Position numbers and translations under genes: made by a program
In this document: piece after piece, positions 48,801 through 59,488 of the stretch
Numbering within the stretch: the first letter of the stretch is position 1
How the letters are laid out: each line of letters opens with the position of its first letter
The notes under the pieces: model-generated
What the model saw: only the letters and a program-made list of their open reading frames with translations
Database searches by the model: none
What the model was told of the DNA's origin: nothing
NCBI RefSeq assembly: GCF_021730395.1
Contig: NW_026463257.1
Location: 1 to 64,000 of the forward strand
Source: Mercenaria mercenaria
Taxonomy: Eukaryota; Mollusca; Bivalvia; Venerida; Veneridae
Reading direction: 5' to 3'
DNA: 64,000 bases

Positions 48801-50889
48801 CAAAGAGAATATGCGTAATTACATGGTTGGAAAAGGGCTTCTTTCAGTACTGCACATGTATTTATCCTTTTACAAAAAAGGAGGTAATACAAAGAACGGA
48901 CTCGGTAATACGTTCTACTATGTGAATCATACTTAAACCTTAGAAGAATATCTTATAAATAAACTATCAAAATAAGATTTAATAAGTTGTTATAAATTAA
49001 TGTTCATTACAGCACTTGCGGCAGTCACATATTAAACAAAGCCATTGTGGCCTTTTAAGCAGTTAAAACAAATCGTTGGATACATATCTTTTGCATTTAT
49101 AACAGGGTATTTCAGGAACAGTCACTTTATTTCACAGTTGCACATGAATATTACAAATAGCAATAGGCATTTAACAATTTGTAGAATAAAAAAAGTGAAA
49201 AATCTTTTTAAAAATACCCTCAGATTTAGCGCCAAAACAGCTGTTCAGATATATATGACTTTTGTGACGAAAGGACGGACAGACGGACGGAACAAATAAC
49301 AATATGCTTCACTAAAAAGTTGGTCAGTAATACAGAATTCAAGTCAAGCTGTACATTACGGATTTCATCTAATAGTTATACGCACAAGTATACCGTTTAA
49401 AAAAGGCGGATTTGACGTACAGACAAACGGATTTACAGACAGACTGACGTGAAAATTGACGTAACTTTATGCAAATGCATCACTTGGCCCCAGGAGTAGG
49501 TATGGATCTGTTTACACATAAATATGTATCAAGAATAAGATAAAAACCAGCTTTTATTAAAATAATTATTTGTTTTAAGGGTGGCCATTTTGAATGTTCT
49601 AAAAATAGAATTTCAAAGAGCTGTGACATTGGCTCTTACATCCAAAAGTCTTGTATTGGTCCAAACTACCTGTGTACAAAATTTGGTACTTTTGTCCGGT
49701 CTGTCTAGATTTTTCAAATTTTATGAAGAATTGGAACTAAGCTACTGCCTTTGGCAACTGCATGGGTTCATTCTTTTTGGGGTTGCTTAACACAGGTTTG
49801 GCTGTATGTTTTGTAAATGAGAGGTTACGATTTTGCACTTGTGCGGATACGCATAGGTGTAGGTTCAAAGAGCATCTCATGCGACAAAAATCGGAAAAGT
49901 AAAAATTATTCTCATATAAGTTATATGTAAATGTACAAGTTATGTTTCAGGTAAAGATTATCTGATAGTCTTTGGCAAACGCTGAAAATTATGTATACTT
50001 GTAGAAATTTAATTCACATTGTGCATGTGCATGATGTCGCTATCTCTCTATTACTAGGCATGCTGCCTGCTCTTCATAATAGGTTCTACCATCGCAAAAA
50101 AATGAAAATAATCTCAATTGTTTGTTAAATGTCTTCGTAAATCAAATATTTTAGTACATAAACAATGCCTTGTCCTGTGTATATAAACAATTGATTAATT
50201 ATTCGGTTTTGTCTTTAAAAGGTTTCTGTTACAGCTTTCATGAACTTTGATTTCAGTTATAATTTTCTTTATTCAGTTAAAGCAAAATCTAAAAGAAATT
50301 CAAGAGGACACTACTGGACTGGTGTGTTGAAACCAGTCACCTTTGCTGCAACGAAGTTAAGCTTGTCAGAGCTAAAATGTAACATGAAGCATTGAAGGAC
50401 ATCCATCATTCGGACACACTGCAATGAATAGAATATTATCACTAACTTTCCAATATGTTATCAAAAGAAAATGTTATAAACAAATACTTTACCTTATATA
50501 GGTTCATCAGGGGTAAATTTAATTATTCAAATTGCATTAGATTAGATAAAAAGCATATATTATATACCGATCTAAATGGTAATTTAATATGGAGTACTAA
50601 GGTGAAAGTTTTGTAACAAATACATGATGTATGTCTTAGTTTTATACCACCGTTCTCAGATTTTAAGTTTACCAATTTTCTTCAAGGAATGATTGTTCTT
50701 AAACAGTGAAAAATGTGTCAAAAATACATTCATTATAGTAACAATGTAACAAATTAAATGTAGCCAAAAATTGAAAGAATAATGTTGCATTATCATTTTG
50801 AATTGGTGTATATTATTATCAGTGAAGTGTTTGTTTGTTATTATAGTGTTACCCATTCTGAATGGTTTGTGAGACTCCTTCATACATTT
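45836..50889. other. anonymous DNA with one repeated segment
   Basis: No gene recognised. A segment at 47285-47445 (CCTTGGCAACTGCATAGGTTTA, AGGTTTGGCTGTATATTTTG, GGTTCAAAGAGCGTCTCAT) recurs at 49745-49885 in the same orientation, and part of its right end recurs at 47695-47760. It is a dispersed repeat. GGACGGACAGACGGACGGA near 49272 is the end motif of another bivalve repeat. Confidence 0.45.
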
Positions 50890-52029
50890 AAATCATTACT
50901 TCCCGATGCAAGGCACCAGCCAAGTATATGCAAAACTTCAACCAAGATTCAGATACTAAAATGTGTCAAAATTTTGAGACAATAAAGGTTAGAGTAATGT
51001 AACTTGTCCTTTGAAATCAACGTATGATGCATGCTGAAGAACTGACTTGTACTATAGCCAATAAACAGTAGTGCCAAACCTTGACTGTTTTAAACAATTC
51101 GTATTTTTCGGCGACGCCGTCTAAATTCGTTTTCGTTACCTATGCCACGTGACTTCAGTTTGCAAATCAAACTACTTGATAACGCATTAAAGATAATTTA
51201 TCAAAATGGAAGATTTATGCAACACTCTTCCTGATTGGACGAGAGTGTCAATGTCTTTCACTCTGTTTATTGTGCTACGCTGAGTGAAATGTAGACAAAG
51301 CGTTTATCCTAAACGACGCTGTTCACAGTTTTAAAGCTAACTTTGGCTCAGTATATTTAGCAAGAATATTGATATATCTCAAATTGATAAATAAGTTTAA
51401 TAAATATGATAAAAACCTGTTCAAATACCAATATATATCAAATTAAAGAAAAAGCTGAATACGGTCTGCGTATCACATGAATAAGGGTGTGATAAGAGTC
51501 TTTTATGTAGAGAAGTGTTTTTTAAAAGATTTTCCTTGTTACAATTGTCGTCTGTATATGAAAAGGTTTCTTGCTTTTTTGACTTATTCAGATTGCATAT
51601 TAAAATGAGTACTTGTTTGCTTTGATATATTTGTTATAAATTATTTAACTGATTTATTATATATGGATTTTTTTCTTTAGTATGGTATGCAAATATTGAA
51701 CTCAGTTGAATTCTGTTACATTATATATATGCTATATAATGACTGAATCTCATTACACTGAAATGAAGGTACGCTGCATACAGTTTATCTATGTGATAAA
51801 ACAGAAATATTGAAATAATTACAATTGTATGTTTTGCTTGACCTTCACTTTTTATTAGATGTGACGTCATTGTCCAAAGATTCATGAATAGCGAATATGC
51901 AGTTGTTAAAGAGGGATCAGTTGGCCTATTTTAGAAATAAATAAAAATAATAAATAAAAAAATCCTTTAATTGATTTTTTCTCATGTATTCTAATCAAAC
52001 TTGATTTGTAGCATCTTTATTAGGCCCGC
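50890..52029. repeat. dispersed repeat copies and anonymous DNA
   Basis: 50930-51090 (AAATGTGTCAAAATTTTGAG, AGTAATGTAACTTGTCC, CAATAAACAGTAGTGCC) matches the family at 18600-18870. 51105-51310 matches 33890-34110. The remainder is AT-rich and unrecognised. Confidence 0.5.
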
Positions 52030-54780
52030 AACCAACTTTGTTCAGCTAGGACATTGGACCCCTTTTAGGGGCTGCTAGAGCTAAAACTAGAAATGCCTTT
52101 ATACAGCGTCTCATGAACAGCTTGGTGGATCTTTGTCATACTTGGTCTGGAGCATCATTATAATGTCCTCTTCCAAATTTTATATAGGAACTTGGGCCCT
52201 ATTAGGGACCACTATAGCTAAAAGTAGATATGCATTTCTTCGCATTAACCACTAAAATGTAATAGATTTTTATCAAACTCGATGTGTAACAATAACGTAA
52301 GGTCTCCTGCTATTTTGTTACACATGGGGATAGGGACCAATTTAGCTAAAAATATAAACACGTTTAATGACCTCTTCTCATGAACCGCTTCATGAATCTT
52401 CATCAAACTACTGCTGTAATTATTTGTCTAAGGATAAACGAAACAAAATTGCAACCCTACGAAACCTTTGCGAAAAATTAAAAGAGAACCATTTAAATTG
52501 TTAAAGTGCGGTGTTTAGTTTTGCAATTTGAAAAATGTTAGATGAATGTTAGATGAAAAATTCATAAACTTCTTTTCTTATTACAATTCGCCGACCATCA
52601 TTTTTAAAGATATTTCTTGTTAACATTATCCCCACCTGACGAAGACAAAACAAGAGCTGCCAAAGGCAGCTGCTTGACTATGTCTATGCCTGATATTGAA
52701 ATAGTGCATCTCTGGAAAATTAGAGCTATCACTTGAGTAACAGACTATCAATGGAATGATAAATATTCCCGAAATACTGCATTGTCAGAAGACAAAAACA
52801 TTTCATCTGTGAAGTTCCTTAATTTACAAGATAAATTCAATCACTAAAGGTGATTGATACGAATAAAAATGTCAGTTTGATTAAAGGAAAGTAAATGGTA
52901 ATGTTTATGACGTTCCACCTTCAAATGTGACCTTGACCTTGAACCTAGGGCCTTAGTTGCGCACCCTATGAATCATCTTAAAGATGACAAGATTTAGCTT
53001 ACCAAAAGGTTCCTTCTAGCGCATATAAAATATTATTTTTAAGAGATATTGTTTTAGCATAATGTTACAAATGTTTAATAATGCAATGAGAAAAATATGT
53101 GCTGTCATTATTGGTGCAAACTTAGTTAAGAACTAATCTAAGTATTAACAGTTTTATCATAACCCAAAATTGTTTTTTAATATAAGCAAGTGCAGTACAT
53201 ATTCTGCTATTTGGAAGCATTTGTCTTGCAGTCTGTGTTCCGGATATTTTCATCACGCGACTACACCAGCGAGTACCTGCACACTTAACACAAAGAAATT
53301 TAATACATGCATTTACGATTCGAAAAACAAATCAGGAAGAGTAAAAAAAGTATGCAAAAGAAAGCACCTACAAATCCGAAACGTTAGAAGCTAAAAAAAT
53401 CACGTGACCAGGGACAATTTCATTACGTAAATTTTTTTTTGACGGGAGTCTATTTTTAGATGATGCATATTCATATTCATTTCATTAATCTCGATTCTTT
53501 ACTATAATATATTCAATTGAGGAGTTACATGATTTAAACTTTATTATTGTGTCTTGTTGTTCTGTTATTTTAGTAGTTGTATTGCACTATAAAGACTGAA
53601 ATAAAGATTGATTATGCGTAAACACATATTGGGCTAAAGGCTATTTGTAATGAATATGCATGAGTCCAAGATGGCGGCGCCCTACGGGAAATCGGATTCC
53701 TTTGATGATACCCTTGCATCCATTACATGCTCAGTCAAGTGTGACATGTTCACCTTAAGTGTTCCTTCTCTTGAGAAGGAACAATAACAGTTGTTAATTG
53801 TTTTAATGAAAATCCATTCTGTGGTAAAATAGATATGTCATCTTTACAAACTTAAGCTGTTTGATCTATGACCTCTAGGCCAGACTTTGACCTTCGACCT
53901 AATGACATGGGGTGTTCATTCAATATGTCGTCTGGATGAGGTCAACGATTAATGCTAATTTTATGAAATTTATCTTCTGATTTAGAAGACATTGAGTGAA
54001 CACGGATAAAGTTAAAATGTGACCTAAAGACTTAGGTCATGAGCTATGCATATTGCATACATGAGGTAATCAATAAGTGTTAATAATCTGAAAATCTTCA
54101 TGATGTCAAGATGATTTGGAAAGGAAAAACAAGTTAAGTTATGTACATTTTCAAGTATAACAATGACCTTGAACCAAGTGGCCTGGGTTGTGCGCTTTTC
54201 ACATCGTTCTGGTGATCAGCTATATGATCAGCTTCAGATATAGAGCGGACACAAATGTACGCTAATTTACATAACATCCATGCGTAACACTGTTCTTGGA
54301 CCTAGTGACCTTGGTTGTGAGCTCTGCTCCTAGACTTGGAAAGGTAAAGACTTAAAGCTAGTGTGATAGAAATCATCCCAACGGTTTGCAAAATAATGAA
54401 TAGACATAAAGTTAAGCAGTTTGACCATTGGCCTCCAAGTGTGGACCTAGCGGCCTGTGTTGTGCACTCTGTAAGTACGTCGTCATGTCGAAGTAAAGAC
54501 TTGATGTTAGTTATGAAAACATTCCAAACGGTAAAGACAATGCGGACTGGATACCATGTTAAGCTTTTGACATTTGACCTTCAAGTGTGATCTTGACCTT
54601 TGATCTACTGACCTATTTTGTGCGCACTGATAATTGTTGAGATAAACAATTTGGTGCTAGTTTAATGGAAATCACCCCACCGATTAAGAAGATATTGAGC
54701 GGACACAACAAACGGACGGACCAACGGACGGATATGCGTGACTCCAATTAAGCTCCCATATAATTTGTATCAATGACGAA
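52030..54780 (+). repeat. dispersed bivalve repeats with GACCTTGACC units
   Basis: 52030-52450 is the GGGGCTGCTAGAGCTAAAAC family (reverse of 24080-24230). A second repeat begins at about 52650 (AAGAGCTGCCAAAGGCAGCTG, itself an inverted repeat) and ends near 54735 with ACGGACGGACCAACGGACGG. Between are scattered units with GTGACCTTGACCTTGAACC, GACCTAGTGACCTTGGTTGTG and GTGATCTTGACCTTTGATC. 53395-53870 within it is unrelated anonymous DNA. Non-coding. Confidence 0.6.
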
Positions 54781-55559
54781 AATTACCCCCACCGCCCCAC
54801 AATACTTCTACATCCGGCGAATTTATGTAACATCCATCTTCACTTCTAAGTGAAAACGGGCATAATTCATGAAATGTTGGCGCAAGAGTATTGACATTTG
54901 TATCAACTAGCTTTTAATTCAACAAGAAACAAAAGCTGTTTTAAAACACAGTTTCCCTCATGTGGTTTGTAGGAAGTAACTACATATGTAAGTAACTCTT
55001 TATGCTATGTGGTTTGCACTTGACCTAATAACTTCAAGAACAGCTCTACTCATTTTCTGACTACAGGCATTCATCCAGTAAAGTATTAAGATCACAGATC
55101 AAAGAGTTCCTCGATATTCAATGCAAGTATTATTTATTGTATGACCCTCGTAGATGATTAAAACAAGCTACCAGTCTTTCGTCGCAAAATTATATTAATA
55201 CAGGAAAGCATCAAAAGTTAACGAAGATACTACGATAGAGTGTCAGCGACACTTAGGACAAACACACGTTTGTCTTTTACTAGTATGTATCAGTGAAGCA
55301 CAATGTAGCTTAATGTCACATTTTAGGCCAGCAAAATAGATTATAACTGCGTAATAAGGATGTAAATTGATGTTATAATATTTTGTCCGAAATTACATTA
55401 ATTGGCGACTTTTCAGCTATAATTATTTGAAAAATGCCTGTGCACGTATCCGAAAAATTTTCAGGCTCGGTAATGCACCTGGAGAGAACAAGAGACATTC
55501 CGCATGACAGTTGGATATATTTTCACATGAATAATTATACAGCTGTGTTGCCAGTGGCA
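54781..55559. other. anonymous DNA
   Basis: It contains a short piece of the CATAATTCATGAAATG...GGCGCAAGAGT repeat (54860). Otherwise no recognisable element or gene. Confidence 0.4.
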
Positions 55560-55965
55560 TCCCACCCGCTTAGCTCAATATGGAGAGCGCCGATCTACGG
55601 ATTACGAGGTTGGTTTAAACAATATTTTATTCATATATATTTACAACATGAAACGTTACATAGTTACAGCATGAAGGATTGAGTAGAAAGCCAAGCTTAT
55701 TTGAAACTCTCTCCCTACGAGGTTGTGAGTTCTGTCCCCGGCGGGGCGTATGTTTTCCGTGACGATTTGATAAAAGGCATTGTGTATGGAATCATTCGTC
55801 CTCTGCCTCTGATTCATGAGGGGAAGTTGGCAGTTATTTGCGGTTTCTACTGGTACAGAATCCAGGAACACTGCTTAAGTTAACTGTCCGCCGTTACAAA
55901 ACTTAAATACTTTTGAAAAAGAAGATTAGTTTTAAACAAAACAAACAAACAAATATATAGGCAAC
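55560..55965 (+). mobile_element. tRNA-headed SINE interrupted by a nested insertion
   Basis: The head reads CACCCGCTTAGCTCAATATG, then GAGCGCCGATCTACGGATTA. After the interruption it continues GAGTTCTGTCCCCGGCGGGG, then the body (CGTGACGATTTGATAAAAGG, GATTCATGAGGGGAAGTTGG, CAGAATCCAGGAACACTG) and an AAACAAAACAAACAAACAA tail. I recognise this body as a common bivalve SINE. The interruption at 55613-55715 splits the tRNA-like head between its A-box and B-box halves, so this copy cannot be transcribed as a normal SINE. Confidence 0.75.
55613..55715 (-). mobile_element. 103-bp retroposon 3' end nested in the SINE
   Basis: It is flanked by a perfect 10-bp direct repeat, TACGAGGTTG (55603-55612 and 55716-55725), which is duplicated SINE sequence. 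On the minus strand the insert ends GAATAAAATATTGTTTAAAC, with an AATAAA signal and an A/T-rich tail, as expected for a severely 5'-truncated LINE or SINE copy inserted by target-primed reverse transcription. Confidence 0.7.
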
Positions 55966-57250
55966 TGATTCTTAACAATTCAAAAAAAAGGTTCATAATA
56001 CCATGCTTTTGATACTTGAAACTAAAAGAATTCTATCTGTCTGTCACAAAGATTGTTAGTAGAAATAAAAAGGAAATCGGGCCAAAAGTAGGGAAAGGAA
56101 ATATATTAGTGCTTTTAAAGTTAAGAACTTGGGAGAAATGCAAGGTTATAGTGAAGCGTCTGCATTATTGCTAACGTCAGCATTGAACTCCTTAAGGATT
56201 GGAAGGATGGGAGTGTCAGGCGGGAGATTATGCAGTCCTTATAACAGCACTTGTAATCGTCAGTGGATGCAGAGATTAAGCTGTAAGACGGTGTATGATT
56301 TCTGAGGATCTAACCTGCGCAATTTTAGACTGTATACTCAGCATTTCAGTAGCACTGGGAGTGTGGCCAAAATCGGACATAGCCTAACGCGTTTCCGTCG
56401 CTGGTGCCATTTATGAGTTATCCTTATTACCAAAATTGGATTTGTCGTAAACAATGAATATATGCTTCCTCTAGTTGGTAGATTTTCCATTTGTGTATGA
56501 TTTGTATTACTTAGGTTCTCAATGATTTCTCTACAACAAGTCGGATGTTTACAGTCAGAGAATGAGCTTCCATCTCTGGGAACCGTTCAGTTATTTATTA
56601 AGGCATTGTGCAAATTCTTTCGGGCTGATTGTGTCTAAATTGCGGAATTTGTAGTATACACCTATTAATAATGGTTTGCTGCCTGCCAGGTAGAATCAGA
56701 AGTAACCGTGGTCAAAATAGTTTAAATACAAACAAATAAAACTAACAAAAGTTTACATGATATCCAAATGTCCATCTGGAAATTACTGAAGTTAGGCTGG
56801 TAAGGTCGCAAAATATTCCACCAAGTAAGGCTTTCTGACTGAAATTAGCAGCACACAGCAGGAACATTAAACAGCTGCTAGGGGTGCTAGACGTGTTTTA
56901 CAATTTAAATTACTTATGTGGTTTCAAAGCATACTCATTTAGACCAACCACTCCAAGCAATTGTATTACACGTAATATAGATTACCAAATAAACCTCATG
57001 AAGTATAGAAAATTTTATTATTTTTTCGGTTCTAATTAATCAAAAATTAAAAACACCAGATTGAACAATGTTTGCTATACAATATCCATTATTCAATGTT
57101 CAGAAAAGACAGTGATTCATCAATTATGATTCATTATTCAAAATGAACAATACGCTTATCTCTAGTTAATAAGAAAATAGAACGAAAAAGTGTACACTCA
57201 TATTTATTATATAAATGTTTATGTCAGTTTGCATTTTATGTTCATCAGAC
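55966..57250. repeat. left flank of lectin unit C
   Basis: 56.25-56.45 kb aligns with both sides of the 12.3-kb TIR segment joined together (AGTGGATGCAGAGATTAAGC and GATCTAACCTGC). 56.79-56.95 kb aligns with 32.16-32.31 kb. 57.10-57.21 kb (AGACAGTGATTCATCAATTA) aligns with 35.37 and 39.64 kb. No gene is visible. Confidence 0.65.
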
Positions 57251-57500
57251 AAAAGTGTGAGTCTTCAAACACTAGTTTGCCTACATTTTATATATACATC
57301 AATAAGGAATGCGGCAGTATTCTAACATTAGCTTGACATTGTGTAGATATGTTCCTAAATAAAGGAAGTATCAGAATTCTAATGCTAGCTTGACATCGTC
57401 TGGGTACTTTCATCAGTAAAGAAAGTGTCAGTATTCTAACACTATCTTGACATTTTTTCTATTTACATTCATCAGTAAAGGAAGTGTCAATGTTCTAACA
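57251..57500 (+). repeat. 57-bp minisatellite in lectin unit C, left part
   Basis: Four to five degenerate units (ATTCTAACACTATCTTGAC; TCATCAGTAAAGGAAGTGTC), ending abruptly at ...TTCTAACA where the CACTA element begins. Confidence 0.85.
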
Positions 57501-59488
57501 CACTACTGGATGCACATACCATTAAACATGGTTTAAAACGCTGTAAAATATCCATTAAAATAGGTAAAACCGTTAATTAACCCCATTAATTCTGGCATTA
57601 CTTTATTTAACAGGTTTCAAAATATTAATGGGTTACATGTTAAAATACTATTAAAACACCCATTTTTGATCATGAATCATGCCATTAAAAATTGAGTTTG
57701 GTAGCTAAAACAGTTAATGGCTTTGAAAAAATAGTGAAATTCTGTATATTTTGAATTTAACAGGATTATTCATGGCCCTTAAATTTGATGTAATGCCCAT
57801 TAAATGTTTAGATTTTAAATCCTACATTCTGTAAAATGTAATTCGTATATTTTCTTTATTTGGCTTTTGGCTTGCACTCCCATTGAATGCTTATAATTCC
57901 AGTCCCATATTGTTCTAAAATGGACTTTCATCACAATAAATACATACTACGCACACATCGTCTAAAATATATCATGATATTATCTTTAGTGGCATTATTA
58001 TTATTTCCCCTTGATGCAGTTACGCCATTTTTTTAATGTTTGCCAAATTGTGTTCCTACAAAAAATCGGATTTATTTCGATGAAAGTCAGATGAAAACAT
58101 GTTAATTTATTTGATAACATCAATCTACATTATTTTGGTAAGTGTAAATACATATTGATGCATGTCACCTTATCTGTTTTTTGTTTTTCCTGTCCAAATA
58201 ATCAGCATTTGTATAAGAAAATGGGTGGGGTAAGGAATTTACATTATAAAATGTGTTCAGACCAGTTTAGATTTTCAAATTTTCCAATCCCTGAGTAGAA
58301 ACTAAGGTTTATAGAGAAGTGAACAGTACACATGATTGTGAAGATTTACAGTCTGATTTAAATTCATTTGGGGCATGGGCAGATCAATCGCTTCTTCGTT
58401 GCAATTAATCAAAGAGTGTGATACGCTTGATTGAAGAGGGGAAAGCTACTTGTGATGCAATCCTTCAAACATTTGCTTTTAGCTGTTTAAGTGCATGCAC
58501 GTGAGAACAAAGTACTGAAGTAGAGCTAAATTGTGATTGCCTATTGTGCGCTGACATTGTCATCAACAGTTGCTTTTGAACACCTGATGCCTAATGTCTG
58601 TACCAATAAAAACTTGGTCAGAATGTTTGTCAATATTATAATGTTGAATAGTTAAAACTACCCACATGATCACTTGATCTATTAAACCGGTACCTGTAAA
58701 CCCTTCTCGGTACAACACAATACAATACAATATCCATTTATTTTCTAATTTTATATGAACATATGACGGAATAAGGACACAATATGACAAATGTTTGTAA
58801 GAGCTGCTACATGTGTTAACATTACGAAATAATGAGAGAAAAAAGAAGAAACAAATGTTCTTCTAGCATTTTACAAAACAGTACATATGTATAGATACTT
58901 TTACATGTGTAATAATACGTAGTTTAAATCAATACGGCAAATATCAATATGAAGTTCATTATCTTAAGATGTCTAATTCTGATGGCAAATTTTTATGGCC
59001 CTTAATTTGATATACCATTAAAATATTACGAGCCCACTAATATTGAATCTGACATATTAAATGAGACCATTAATCAATATTTTAATAATTAACGGCCATT
59101 AACAGAGCATTAAAAATATAATGGCCCAATTAGTTCTTACTAATTAATGTGGAATTAAGGAGTAATTTTAATGGTACATTAATTTCATGCCAATTAAAAA
59201 TTTTCATGGAGTTTTAAGGAGCCTGTTAACTTATTTTAATGGTTTATTTTAAGCAGCTTTTCATGGCCATCAAAGTCATTTTAACAAGGTATATTTTACC
59301 AGGGTTTTAATATACTTATTTCATGGCTTTTCAAAGTATGGCATTAAAACTATGGTCATAAAATCCAATTAAATAGTAAGAAGTCATGGGTGAATTTTAA
59401 TGGTGACCTGTTAAAACTCTGTTAAAAACGTTTGAAAAAAATAAGGCCAATTTCATGACCTTTGTAATGGCATGTGCCTCCAATAGTG
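57501..59488. mobile_element. CACTA (EnSpm) DNA transposon, non-autonomous, 1988 bp
   Basis: The left end is CACTACTGGATGCACATACC. The right end, reverse-complemented, is CACTATTGGAGGCACATGCC. These are terminal inverted repeats starting with the CACTA word that names the superfamily. ACA precedes (57498-57500) and follows (59489-59491), the expected 3-bp target duplication. Joining the flanks restores the minisatellite word TTCTAACATTAGCTT. Both subterminal regions are filled with CATTAAAA/TTAATGG words in both orientations, probably transposase-binding repeats. No transposase frame is present, so it must have been moved in trans. A minus-strand retroposon tail with repeated ATTGT words and AATAAA lies inside at about 58705-58745. 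Confidence 0.85.
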
